This document shows, piece by piece, positions 34,015-42,861 of a stretch of 64,000 nt of DNA; position 1 is the stretch's first letter; each line of letters opens with the position of its first letter. A model generated the notes under the pieces. That model had not been told where the DNA came from. It did not search any database and worked only from the letters and a program-made list of their open reading frames with translations. The position numbers were made by a program, and so were the translations under genes. The stretch comes from JBBRGK01 sp036741355. GTDB lineage: Bacteria; Chloroflexota; Dehalococcoidia; CAUJGQ01. The stretch covers positions 80,064-144,063 of the forward strand of contig DAINSK010000004.1 of NCBI GenBank assembly GCA_036741355.1, written 5' to 3'.

Positions 34015-34980
34015 ATGACCACTGCACGTCCAGTGCGACCCACTGATCTTGTTGCGCTTGTTTCATTCGATGGAAAGGTCTATCCAAACGAGGCGCACAC
34101 ATGGGACCGTCTTGGCCGGAATGCCGATGGGCCGCGGCTGTTGGAAAATGCATTTGAGCAATGGCTTTCGTTCGCGACCGGCCGGCACACGTGGATTAGC
34201 ATACAGGGACAAACGATCCGGGGAGTTGCCTCCGCACGACCACGGGGCAGCCGTCTTGCCTGGGAGATCGATTGCCTGATCGTCGCAGCTGACGATAGCG
34301 AACCGATCTTGCTGGCGTTGCTTGAGCAGCTTTCGGCGGCGGCCGCGAGGGCGCGCGTTTTGCGGGTATTCCTGCGGGCCGAAGCCGGAAGCGACGTAGT
34401 CGTGGCGGCGCGCAAGGCCGGGTTCGCGCCGTACGTGTCGGAAAAGCTCTTCCGGCTGAGCGCTGGTCTGGAGAACGAGTCAATCGATCCGATGCTGGAA
34501 GTACATGACCGCAATCGTGCCCACGGATTTGCACTCTTCCGCCTGTACAACCGCGTGACGCCCATGGAGGTGCGCCAGTTCGAAGCCGCGACGTACGCCG
34601 AATGGATCGCATGCCAGGAAAAGCGCAGCCAGGGGCGGGGCCGCCTGGACGCAGTAGCGGAAATAGGCGGCGAAGCAATGGCGTGGGTTCGATCGGTGCC
34701 CGACGGCGGCGTCGGGCGAATTGATTTGCTGCTGCATCCGGACGCCTTCTTACACGCCGGATCGCTGCTATCGCTCGCGGTTACGGCGCTCGGCGACCGG
34801 CGACCGGTGTTCTGCCTGGTGCCGGCTGATGCCGAGGGGCTGGCGGGGTTACTGCAGGCGCGAGGCTTTGAGCCGGCAGCTGAATATCTGGGAATGGTGA
34901 AGCGTCTTGCCATTCCCGCGCGCCAGGCGGCCTCGGTTCGGGTCCCTGTCCACACTCCCCTGGCTACTGTTTTGTTTTGA
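34015..34980 (+). CDS. GNAT-like acetyltransferase-fold protein
   Basis: A 321-residue protein with two weak GNAT-like halves. The first half has RGVASARPRGSRLAWEIDCLIVA and a C-terminal ARKAGFAPYVSEKLFRL strand-helix, and the second repeats the plan (AMAWVRSVPDGGVGRIDLLLHP ... LLQARGFEPAAEYLGMVKRL). The acyl-CoA pyrophosphate loop is not clear, so activity is uncertain. ATG at 34015 follows the pdxT stop by 15 bases, and the R3H ATPase start lies 41 bases beyond its stop, so pdxT, this gene and the ATPase may form one operon. Function unknown. Confidence 0.65.
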   Translation: MTTARPVRPTDLVALVSFDGKVYPNEAHTWDRLGRNADGPRLLENAFEQWLSFATGRHTWISIQGQTIRGVASARPRGSRLAWEIDCLIVAADDSEPILLALLEQLSAAAARARVLRVFLRAEAGSDVVVAARKAGFAPYVSEKLFRLSAGLENESIDPMLEVHDRNRAHGFALFRLYNRVTPMEVRQFEAATYAEWIACQEKRSQGRGRLDAVAEIGGEAMAWVRSVPDGGVGRIDLLLHPDAFLHAGSLLSLAVTALGDRRPVFCLVPADAEGLAGLLQARGFEPAAEYLGMVKRLAIPARQAASVRVPVHTPLATVLF

Positions 34981-35021
34981 CAAATCCTTCGGAAGCCACA
35001 CCCAGACCCTGGAGACCTACG

Positions 35022-36734
35022 ATGCAACGGACAATTACTGACGATCTGGACGCACTGCTGGGCGCGTTGCCTCCCTATATTTGTGAGCCGGTCCGCGCCC
35101 GCGAGGACAATTACGAGCTCCTCGAGATCGTGATGGATCTCGGCCGGCTGCCGACCGCGCGCTACCCGGGTCGAGAGATCGTGCTGGGTAATGTCGAAGT
35201 AACCCAGGCCGACCTGGATTATCTGGTCGACCGCATCGGTGAGTTCGGCGACGACAATCGCGCCGGCATCGAGCGCACCCTTCACCGTATCTCGGCAATG
35301 CGTAACCGGCGCGGCAAGATCGTGGGGCTAACTTGCCGGGTCGGACGGGCGGTATTCGGCACGATTCAACTCATCGAAGATCTGGTGCAAAGCGGGAAGA
35401 GCATCCTGCTGCTCGGTAAGCCCGGCGTCGGTAAGACGACGATGCTGCGCGAAACGGCGCGCGTGCTCGCCGACGACATAAACAAACGCGTGGTGATCGT
35501 AGACACGAGCAATGAAATCGCGGGCGACGGCGATATTCCGCACCCCGCCATCGGCGGCGCCCGTCGCATGCAGGTAACGACGCCAAGCGCCCAACACTCA
35601 ATCATGATTGAAGCAGTCGAGAACCACATGCCGGAAGTGATCGTGATCGATGAGATCGGGACGGAACTGGAGGCCGCGGCCGCCCGAACGATCGCCGAAC
35701 GCGGCGTGCAGTTGGTGGGCACGGCGCACGGCACGACCCTGAACAATCTGATGATGAATCCCACGTTGTCCGACCTGGTCGGCGGAATCCAATCCGTGAC
35801 GTTGGGTGACGAAGAGGCGCGCCGGCGCGGCACGCAGAAGTCGATCCTTGAGCGAAAGGCGCCGCCGACCTTTGACATCATCGTCGAGATCCAGAGCTGG
35901 GATCGGATGGCCTTGCATCCTGTTGTGTCTGAAACGGTCGACGCCCTGTTGCGCGGCTATGCCATCCAGGTGGAAGTACGGGCGATGCGGTCCGACGGCT
36001 CGATCGAGACGATGATTGAAGAGCACGGAGACGGCAACGAGCCGGGCGGCTTCGAAGGGCGTGGGGGATTTGGCGAGCGGCGGGAACGTCACGACCGGCG
36101 CGCCGGCAGACGGTACGCCGAGCACCGCCAGGCGCCGACCGCGGCCGCGCCGCCTCGCGCCCTGCCCGACATTTACGGCGGAGCCAACGACGCCTACTTC
36201 AATCCCGCGCGTGACCGCGAGAACGCGCCGGCGCAGCCGTTGAGCCGCATCTACCCTTTCGGGATCTCCCGATCTCGTCTCGAACAGGCGATCCGCGAGA
36301 CGGGCGTAAAGGCAAAGGTCGTCGACAACCTCGATGACGCGGATAGCGTGTTTACGTTGAACAGCTACTTCAGGAAGCGCCCGCCGGCGCTGCGTGATGC
36401 CGAAGAGCGGAACATTCCGCTTGCCGTGCTTCGCAGCAACGCGGTGTCGCAGATCGAAAAGATGCTCGTCTCCATGTCTCCGGCACAGGCGGTCCGCTCC
36501 TTTGATCCCGAGCTCGAGGCGTTGCGGGACGCGGAGGACGCGATCAACGACATACGCAATCGTGGCGAGGCGGAGATCGAGCTGGCGCCCCAGCCCTCCT
36601 ACATCCGCCGCAAGCAGCATGAACTGGCCCAGCGTTTCAACCTCGCCTCCTCCAGCCGCGGCCGAGAGCCGCACCGCAGCGTTCGCATATTCCGTGAAGG
36701 CGGCGGCGACATGCCTTTCGGCCGGCGGTCCTGA
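35022..36734 (+). CDS. R3H domain-containing AAA+ ATPase (SpoIIIAA/Ycf45-like)
   Basis: A 570-residue cytoplasmic ATPase. An N-terminal region (1-110) leads to a RecA/SpoIIIAA-like core: Walker A LGKPGVGKTTMLRET, VVIVDTSNEIAGDGDIPH, Walker B EVIVIDEIGTELEAAAA, and sensor GTAHGTTLNNLM. After residue 330 comes an Arg/Gly-rich linker (about 330-410), then a C-terminal R3H single-strand nucleic-acid-binding domain with RRKQHELAQRFNL. This architecture is typical of Chloroflexota, cyanobacteria and plastids; the role is unknown, probably RNA- or DNA-related. Start ATG at 35022 has GGAG seven bases upstream. Confidence 0.92.
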   Translation: MQRTITDDLDALLGALPPYICEPVRAREDNYELLEIVMDLGRLPTARYPGREIVLGNVEVTQADLDYLVDRIGEFGDDNRAGIERTLHRISAMRNRRGKIVGLTCRVGRAVFGTIQLIEDLVQSGKSILLLGKPGVGKTTMLRETARVLADDINKRVVIVDTSNEIAGDGDIPHPAIGGARRMQVTTPSAQHSIMIEAVENHMPEVIVIDEIGTELEAAAARTIAERGVQLVGTAHGTTLNNLMMNPTLSDLVGGIQSVTLGDEEARRRGTQKSILERKAPPTFDIIVEIQSWDRMALHPVVSETVDALLRGYAIQVEVRAMRSDGSIETMIEEHGDGNEPGGFEGRGGFGERRERHDRRAGRRYAEHRQAPTAAAPPRALPDIYGGANDAYFNPARDRENAPAQPLSRIYPFGISRSRLEQAIRETGVKAKVVDNLDDADSVFTLNSYFRKRPPALRDAEERNIPLAVLRSNAVSQIEKMLVSMSPAQAVRSFDPELEALRDAEDAINDIRNRGEAEIELAPQPSYIRRKQHELAQRFNLASSSRGREPHRSVRIFREGGGDMPFGRRS

Positions 36735-36777
36735 CTCCCGGGCTTCGTCGCGGGGGCCCTTTCCCCCATCCCGGCGA

Positions 36778-36960
36778 GCCCCCAATCCCCCGTCCCCTTG
36801 CCCCCAATGCTGGGGATAAGGGGCGATCTCTGGGTGCTGGCTTCGGACGCCATCTAGCGTCTTGAATGCTGAGGCTCTCGCGCCCGGTCTCACGATCAAC
36901 CGCCTAAGCTCCCTCTTGCCCCTAGAATTGGGGGAAAGAGGGCCGGGGAGTTAGGGGGCC
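36778..36960. repeat. Palindromic intergenic element C
   Basis: About 180 bases between the R3H ATPase and the xanthine-dehydrogenase-family gene. Left end: CCCCCAATCCCCCGTCC followed by a hairpin CCCCTTGCCCC...GGGGATAAGGGG (36794-36832). Right end: hairpin CCCTCTTGCCCCTA...TGGGGGAAAGAGGG (36911-36942) followed by CCGGGGAGTTAGGGGG. Ends are imperfect inverted copies and resemble elements A and B, though this copy is more degraded. Apart from it, this 300-base gap holds only the promoter and palindrome listed next. Confidence 0.65.
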
Positions 36961-36975
36961 CGGCTCCGCGCCATC

Positions 36976-37010
36976 TTGACAGGCCCTGCCTCCGCCCGCC
37001 AAAATTTGGC
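36976..37010 (+). promoter_or_regulatory. Predicted promoter and operator-like palindrome of the xanthine-dehydrogenase-family gene
   Basis: A consensus -35, TTGACA (36976-36981), is followed 17 bases later by a poor -10 (CCAAAA). Overlapping it is a perfect palindrome GCCAAA-A-TTTGGC (36998-37010), 24 bases before the ATG. The position over the -10 and start region is where a repressor site would lie. No regulator gene is adjacent. Confidence 0.45.
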
Positions 37011-37034
37011 GCACCCATAGAGGAGGTCCGCGTT

Positions 37035-39371
37035 ATGACCGCTCAGGTTGAAGTTCCGAAACTGGTTGGTACTCGTGTCAAGCGACGTGAAGATCCGCGC
37101 CTTATCACCGGTAATGCGAAGTATGCCGATGACCTGCAGCCACGCGGCGCGCTTTCGATGGCGATCCGCCGCAGCGAGTACGCACACGCGCGGATCCTCA
37201 GCGTCAACACCGAGGCGGCAAAGAAAATGCCCGGTGTCGTCGCGGTATTGACCGCGGCTGACCTTGAGGGCGTGATCGCACCGCTGCCAACCGTGCCGGC
37301 GACACCTGATACGAAGCTACCGCCTCACTATCCGCTGGCAAAGGGAAAGGTGCGTCACGTTGGCGATCCAATCGCGGTGGTTGTCGCCGAGGATCGCTAT
37401 TTAGCTCGCGACGCCGTGGACGCCATCGAGGTCGAGTTCGAAGAGCTGCCGGCCGTCACCGAGCTCGAAGAGGCGATCAAGCCCGGTTCACCTAAAGTAC
37501 ACGACGAGTTCGATGACAACGTCACCTATTACTGGACGCTCGCAACCGGCGATGTGGATGATGCGTTCGCCAAAGCCAGCGTCAAGGTCTCGCAGCGGAT
37601 GGTTAGCCAGCGGTTGATGGGCACACCGTTGGAGACTCGTTCGATCGTCGCCGACTACCAGCCCGGCGAAGGGCAATTGACCCTGTGGTCCTCGACGCAG
37701 ATCCCACACCTGCTCAAGCCCAACATCGCCGGCCTGTTGGGAATGTCGGAGAACTACGTCCGCGTGATCGCGCCCGAAGTCGGCGGCGGCTTCGGCGTCA
37801 AGGCAGAGGTCTACGCCGAAGAGGCCCTTTGCGCCGCGATTTCGCGGATGACGGGCCGGCCCGTGAAGTACACGGAGACGCGGCAGGAGAACTTTCAGGC
37901 CACCGTCCAGGGCCGTGGCCAGATCGGCTTCTTCGACGTAGCCGCCACCAGAGAGGGCAAGGTCACCGGTCTGCGGGTGAAGATCCTCGCCGATATTGGC
38001 GCCTACTGCCAGCTCTTCACGAACATCGTACCCACGCTTTCCGGCTTGATGCTTACCGGCGTCTACGATATTCCGGCGCTGAGCGCCGAAATCTACGGCC
38101 TCTTTACTAATAAAACGGCCACCGGCGCCTATCGCGGTGCCGGTCGTCCGGAAGCCACCTACTACATCGAGCGCATGATGGACCTGCTTGCGCTCGAGCT
38201 GAACCTGGATCCCGTCGAAGTGCGACGCCGCAACCTGATCCCGACGGAGAAGTTCCCGTACACGACCGCCTGCGGCATGGTCTACGACAGCGGCAACTAC
38301 TTGCCGGCCCTCGACAAGGCGCTGAAGATGGCCGATTACGACGGTGTCCGCAGGCAACAGCAAGGCGGACCGAAAGACGGGAAGTATTTGGGTATCGGCG
38401 TTTCCACGTGGACGGAGATCTGCGGCTTCGGACCGTCGGCGGCTCTGCCTGCGGGGGGCTGGGAGTTCGGCAAGGTTTCCTTCGAACGCAGCGGCATGAT
38501 TACCGTGCAGACCGGGGCTTCGCCGCACGGCCAGGGTCAGGAGACGAGCTTTGCGCAGATCGTCGCCGACGAGTTCGGGGTGCCGATCGAAACGATCAAA
38601 GTAGTTCATGGCGACACCGACAAAGTGCCTCACGGCGTCGGCACGTTCGGTAGTCGGGCCACCGTAGTCGGCGGTGCGGCGATCGTGATGTCGGTAAACA
38701 AGGTCAAAGAGAAGATGAAGCGCTTCGCCGCCCACCTGATGGACGCGAACGAAGCCGACCTCGAAGTGAGCAACGGTAAGGTGTGGGTCAAAGGCTCGCC
38801 CGACAGATCGGTCGGATTAGCCGAGATCGTCGGCGCTGCCTACAACGCGATTAACCTGCCGCCCGAAACCGAGCCGGGTCTAGAAGCGACGAGCTACTTC
38901 GAGCCGCCGAACTTCACCTTTCCATTTGGCGTCCACATCGCGGTTGTGGAGGTCGACAGCGCAACCGGCGACGTTCAGTTGAAACGTTACGTAGCCGTCG
39001 ATGATTGCGGCGTGGTGATTAATCCGCTGCTAGTAGACGGGCAAATTCACGGCGGCGTGGCTCAAGGCATCGGTCAGGCGCTCTACGAAGAGGTTGTCCA
39101 CGACGAAAACGGCCAGCTTATCAGCGGCTCGCTGATGGACTACGCGCTGCCGCACGCCGAGAACTTCCCGATGATTGAAACGTCGAACACGGTGACGCCG
39201 AACCCGCTCAACCCGCTGGGGGCTAAGGGAATTGGCGAGGCAGGCACGATCGCGGCTTCGCCCACGCTCGTGAGCGCCGTCATGGACGCGCTTAAGCCGT
39301 TTGGCGTCAAACATCTCGATATGCCGCTCAGGCCGGAAAAGGTCTGGAGGGCAATGAACCCGGCGTCGTAG
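37035..39371 (+). CDS. Xanthine dehydrogenase/aerobic CO dehydrogenase family, molybdopterin-binding large subunit (form II type)
   Basis: A 778-residue molybdenum hydroxylase large subunit. Family blocks: LITGNAKYADDL, PQIPHLL-type Mo-pterin loops, GGGFGVKAEVYAEE, AYRGAGRPE (365-373), and catalytic Glu E735 in AKGIGEAGTI. The active-site loop AYRGAGR is the form II type, not the AYRCSFR of true aerobic CO dehydrogenase, so the substrate is unknown (aldehyde, purine or other heterocycle). The FAD and 2Fe-2S subunits normally encoded beside it are absent on both sides, so it must pair with subunits encoded elsewhere. GAGGAGG precedes the ATG. It has its own promoter with an operator-like palindrome. 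Confidence 0.93.
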   Translation: MTAQVEVPKLVGTRVKRREDPRLITGNAKYADDLQPRGALSMAIRRSEYAHARILSVNTEAAKKMPGVVAVLTAADLEGVIAPLPTVPATPDTKLPPHYPLAKGKVRHVGDPIAVVVAEDRYLARDAVDAIEVEFEELPAVTELEEAIKPGSPKVHDEFDDNVTYYWTLATGDVDDAFAKASVKVSQRMVSQRLMGTPLETRSIVADYQPGEGQLTLWSSTQIPHLLKPNIAGLLGMSENYVRVIAPEVGGGFGVKAEVYAEEALCAAISRMTGRPVKYTETRQENFQATVQGRGQIGFFDVAATREGKVTGLRVKILADIGAYCQLFTNIVPTLSGLMLTGVYDIPALSAEIYGLFTNKTATGAYRGAGRPEATYYIERMMDLLALELNLDPVEVRRRNLIPTEKFPYTTACGMVYDSGNYLPALDKALKMADYDGVRRQQQGGPKDGKYLGIGVSTWTEICGFGPSAALPAGGWEFGKVSFERSGMITVQTGASPHGQGQETSFAQIVADEFGVPIETIKVVHGDTDKVPHGVGTFGSRATVVGGAAIVMSVNKVKEKMKRFAAHLMDANEADLEVSNGKVWVKGSPDRSVGLAEIVGAAYNAINLPPETEPGLEATSYFEPPNFTFPFGVHIAVVEVDSATGDVQLKRYVAVDDCGVVINPLLVDGQIHGGVAQGIGQALYEEVVHDENGQLISGSLMDYALPHAENFPMIETSNTVTPNPLNPLGAKGIGEAGTIAASPTLVSAVMDALKPFGVKHLDMPLRPEKVWRAMNPAS

Positions 39372-39379
39372 CGGCCTGG

Positions 39380-40408
39380 TCAGCCTGCCGGTCTGTCTGG
39401 TGTCGGCGTCGCGGTAGGACGGGCGGCCGGGGCCGGCTGAACCGCGGGCACCGCGGGCGAGGCTTCGGCAGCAGGTGGGCGCGACGGCGTAGTTGACGGC
39501 GCCGTGTTTGTGGCCGCGGCCGGCGCTGGAGCGGGGCTAGGCTGAGCGGGAGCGGTCCGCTGCAACACGTAAACGCCGTCGATCCACTTGTAGACCTCGG
39601 TGGTGGTCGTGTTCGTTACCCCCGCGGCCGGCAAATTGGCCGCTGAAACCGCGCCCGTGAGGATGATTTCGTCGCTATCCTTAACGGTCGCGATCAACTC
39701 GAACAGGCCATCGCCGCCGATGTCCTGGAACACCCATTCGACGTCTTCGGCAAATCGTTCAACATAACCGGCGTTGCTGGTGTCGGTTGACCGGAAGAAA
39801 TCAGTACGGGACCAGACCGTGGCGAGCGTTAAGTCGTAGATCTCGACCACCGTTTCCGTTTCGGCGAGGCTCGGGCTGACGAGCCCGTCGGCCGTGTAGC
39901 CGACTGTGAAGACTTTCCAGTCCTGGGCCGGCGGTGCCGCGAGCGCCGAAATGTCAGTCAGATTTCGCGCGAGCCAGAGGTCGTCCGGCGACGTTAGCTG
40001 CCGCCCGGGATAGTCGGGTAGGCCGATAAGCCACTGGCGACCGTCCCACTGTAAGTAGTTAGTCAACAGCCATACGGTGCTACCGCCCTGGCCGTCGTAG
40101 ATCGGGTAGACCGTCGCAATGAACACCACGTAGCCGCCGGGCGCGTCCGGCATGTCGGTCCTGGCCCACTTGCCGGGCAACTGGGTGTTGTTCCTGACCG
40201 ACGCGGGCAAAAGCGTGCGTACGGCGGTGTCGTTGTCGATCGCGGGCGCGGCAGAGACTGCAGACAACGCGGCAGCGGCGGTCGGGCTCGGCTGGGTCTG
40301 GCCGGCAGTCGTAGAAGGTGGGAGCGACACTGCCGCCACAGCAAATATGGCCGCAACGGCGAACGCCGGCAGCAGCCAGAGTCGGTGACCGGGCAGGATG
40401 GGGTTCAT
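39380..40408 (-). CDS. Secreted hypothetical protein with Pro/Ala-rich C-terminal tail
   Basis: A 342-residue protein I do not recognise. An N-terminal signal peptide (LLPAFAVAAIFAVAAVSLP) is followed by a Thr/Ala-rich linker to about residue 60, a folded region of about 60-265 containing WTVFIATVYPIYD-like strands and an EVEWVFQDIGGDGLFELIA segment, similar to VCBS/FG-GAP-like beta-rich ectodomains. The last 75 residues are almost pure Ala/Pro/Thr. Probably extracellular or wall-associated. The ATG has GGAG just upstream, immediately after a strong hairpin. It converges with the large-subunit gene nine bases beyond that gene's stop. Confidence 0.75.
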   Translation of the reverse strand: MNPILPGHRLWLLPAFAVAAIFAVAAVSLPPSTTAGQTQPSPTAAAALSAVSAAPAIDNDTAVRTLLPASVRNNTQLPGKWARTDMPDAPGGYVVFIATVYPIYDGQGGSTVWLLTNYLQWDGRQWLIGLPDYPGRQLTSPDDLWLARNLTDISALAAPPAQDWKVFTVGYTADGLVSPSLAETETVVEIYDLTLATVWSRTDFFRSTDTSNAGYVERFAEDVEWVFQDIGGDGLFELIATVKDSDEIILTGAVSAANLPAAGVTNTTTTEVYKWIDGVYVLQRTAPAQPSPAPAPAAATNTAPSTTPSRPPAAEASPAVPAVQPAPAARPTATPTPDRPAG

Positions 40409-40419
40409 CGGGTAACTCC

Positions 40420-40454
40420 TTCAGTGCGGGCCCACCCTGGTGGCCCGCACTGAA
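40420..40454 (-). promoter_or_regulatory. 13-bp hairpin in the leader of the secreted protein gene
   Basis: TTCAGTGCGGGCC (40420-40432) and GGCCCGCACTGAA (40442-40454) form a perfect 13-bp stem with a nine-base loop. On the minus strand it ends directly before the ribosome-binding GGAG of the gene starting at 40408. There is no T-tract, so it is not a typical terminator. It may protect or tune translation of the leader, or end transcription from the toxin-antitoxin genes upstream. Confidence 0.55.
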
Positions 40455-40500
40455 GGATAGCATAGGGTTTCAGGTTGCTGCCCGAGCAGAACTCGGCGCC

Positions 40501-40779
40501 TCAGCGATAGGCTTCCCGGCGGTGCAGAACGTGCTCGACCATGAGCCATTCCCGCCGATCCTTGTCGTCAACGGTGGGCGGCTCCGTATGGAAGCTCACC
40601 CGGTAATCGCCAACGCGGAGCCGCCACGTTGCCGGCGTGGTATTCACGAGTCGACGTATGTCCCCATGCTCGGTCTCGGCGTACTGCTCAATCGCGCGTC
40701 GAACTCGGTCAACCGTTGTGCGGTCGAGATGTCGAAGGTCACGTAGAGCAGGTCCAGACCACGCGACGCGCCGGCTCAC
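40501..40779 (-). CDS. RelE/ParE-superfamily toxin
   Basis: A 92-residue protein of the RelE/ParE fold: RRVAWSGPALRDLRHL at the N-terminus, helix RVRRAIEQYAE, then TWRLRVGDYRVSFHTE and LMVEHVLHRREAYR, typical of ribosome-dependent mRNA endonucleases (RelE) or gyrase-targeting ParE. The basic and aromatic C-terminal residues fit RelE better. Its start overlaps the antitoxin stop by four bases (ATGA), the usual type II toxin-antitoxin arrangement on this strand. Confidence 0.85.
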   Translation of the reverse strand: MSRRVAWSGPALRDLRHLDRTTVDRVRRAIEQYAETEHGDIRRLVNTTPATWRLRVGDYRVSFHTEPPTVDDKDRREWLMVEHVLHRREAYR

Positions 40780-41024
40780 CGGCGTAGTTCACTGTCCAAG
40801 TCTTCATGACGAATCCAGTCCCCGCGAGCAATGGCGGCCCGCGCTTCGGCAATGCCGGCACGGTCCTCCTCGGTTACGGGTTCATCGTCTAGCGGTGCCT
40901 CGTGCAGCGGCACGAATGGCGCGGCCTCGTCAGCTTCCAACTCAGTGAGGAAGCGTGCAGCGATCGGCAGCGCATCGTCGGGCAATTCGTCAATAAGCCG
41001 GTGCAAGTCGGTTTTCGTCACCAT
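40776..41024 (-). CDS. Antitoxin of the RelE-type pair
   Basis: An 82-residue acidic protein encoded directly upstream of, and overlapping, the toxin gene. N-terminal VTKTDLHRLIDELPDDALPIAARFLTEL is a helical segment common in antitoxins paired with RelE (Phd/YefM-unrelated, DUF-type). Residues 40-80 are Asp/Glu-rich and probably disordered until they wrap the toxin. It lacks an obvious ribbon-helix-helix DNA-binding motif. Translation is coupled to the toxin through ATGA. Confidence 0.8.
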   Translation of the reverse strand: MVTKTDLHRLIDELPDDALPIAARFLTELEADEAAPFVPLHEAPLDDEPVTEEDRAGIAEARAAIARGDWIRHEDLDSELRR

Positions 41025-41128
41025 CAGTCCGTCCCCCCAGGCGATTTTACCGTCCCCGGGCTCCCCCTGCGTATCAAACGGTGCGAACGGGGGCGTTATG
41101 ATGATTTTCTAATATTGCCGCCAACGGT

Positions 41129-42800
41129 CTACACCCGGAAAGCTGCCGGTTTCCGTTTCCGTTCGGCCTCGCGTTGGCGTAGCTCGATACGGCGGATCTT
41201 ACCGCTGATCGTCTTCGGCAGCTCGGTGACGAACTCTACCTCGCGCGGGTACTTGTATGGCGCGGTGACGTTCTTGACGTGGTCCTGAAGCTCCTGAGCC
41301 AGGCGCTCCGAAGCCTCGAATTCCTTACCGATTACGACAAATGCCTTCACGACCTCGCCTCGTACCGGGTCGGGGGAAGCGACTACCGCCGCTTCGACGA
41401 CGGCCGGATGTTCCAGAAGGGCGCTTTCTACTTCGAACGGCCCGATGCGATATCCCGCGCTGATAATCACGTCGTCGGCGCGGCCCACGAACCAGAAGTA
41501 GCCGTCGCCATCGGTGTAGGCGCGGTCGCCGGTGATGTACCAGTCGCCGCGAAGCGAGTTCTTCGTCGCCTCCGGGTCGTTCCAGTACTCGCGAAAGATG
41601 CCAATGGGCCGCTTCGGGCTAATGCGGACCGCTATGTCGCCTTCCTCGCCCGGCTCGCACACGTTGCAGTCCTGATCGATGACCGCGACTTCGAAGCCCG
41701 GCGAGGGCTTGCCCATCGAGCCCGGCCGCACCTCGAGCGGCGGAAAGTTACCCAACGAGCAGCACGGTTTCGGTCTGGCCGTAGCCGTCGCGGATCAGCT
41801 TGCCGGTTCCGGCCTTCCAGGCGTCGATCACTTCCGGGTTGAGTGGCTCACCGGCGCCGACACAGTGGCGCAGGTCGGAGAGGTCGTAATTCGGGAGGTC
41901 TTCCAGCACCAGCAGGCGGTAGGCCGTGGGCGGGGCGCAGAAGGTGGTGACGCCAAAGTTCTGCAGCGTCTCCAGCGTCAGCACCGGGTCGAAGCGTCCG
42001 GGAACGTCCTGAATGAACAACGCTGCGCCCTGGCTCCAGGGACCGAACAGGCAGCCCCAGGCCGCCTTCGCCCAGCCGGTGTCGGAAAGCGTCCAGTGCA
42101 GGTCGGAAGGTTGCAGGTCGAGCCAATACTTGCCGGTGATCGCGTGGCCGATGCCGTACGATGCGTGCGAATGCAGCACCATCTTCGGGTAACCGGTCGT
42201 GCCGGAGGTGAAGTAAAGCAACATGTCATCGTCGGCTCGGGTGCGCTCAGGTTCAAAATTGCGCGACGCCTGCGCTGTCTCCGCCTCGTAGCGAATGCAC
42301 CCCTCAACGTCGCCTCCGATCACGAAGATCGTCTCCAGGCCGGGGCACTGGTCGCGTACGGTCATCAGCTTGGCAGCGTTCTCCACGTCCACGATGGCGA
42401 CCTTCGCCTTGCAGAGCTCGAGCCGGTACTTCATGTCGCGGCCGGTGAGCTGGGTCGTGCCCGGCGCAGCCACCGCTCCGACCTTCATCAAGCCGAGCAG
42501 CGCCTCCCACCACTCGGGGATTCGAGAGGCGACGACGACGACGCGGTCACGTTTACTGATGCCATGCTCGCGGAAGACGTTCGCCGCCCGGTTGCTGCCC
42601 CAACTGAAGTCGTGAAACGTCAGCGTGCGCGTGCGGTTCTCGGTACCCACCCAGACCATGCCGACGCGGTTGCGGTCCTGCGCCCAGCGGTCGACCACGT
42701 CCACGGCGAAGTTGAAATATTCGGGCACCTCTGGATTGAACTCGGCGCGCTCACGCTCGTAATCGGTCATGTTGTGCAATTTGGGATCGACGACGGCCAT
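41129..42800 (-). pseudogene. Medium-chain-type acyl-CoA synthetase (AMP-binding) with a one-base frameshift
   Basis: Two adjoining frames give one ACSM-type adenylate-forming enzyme of about 557 residues. Frame 1 (42800-41748) carries LLYFTSGTTGYPKMV (P-loop), FCAPPTAYR and RDGYGQTETVLLVG then TAA. Frame 2 (41755-41129) continues without loss with NFPPLEVRPGSMGKPSPG, GDWYITGDRAY, FVGRADDVIISAGYRIGPFEVE and the catalytic Lys near LPKTISGKIRR. Removing one G from the GGG at 41751-41753 restores a single frame. All catalytic motifs are otherwise intact. The break separates the large and small domains. It is either a recent inactivation or a read error. ATG at 42800 with GAGGAGG upstream. Confidence 0.88.
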
Positions 42801-42861
42801 CTCGTCCTCCTCTGCGTCAAGCGTGCCGCTCCAGTGCCGCTTATCTTACACGTGCGCTAAA

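Noticed and set aside
41748..41756. Programmed frameshift in the acyl-CoA synthetase
   Set aside because: No slippery heptamer or stimulatory structure is visible; a plain one-base indel explains it.
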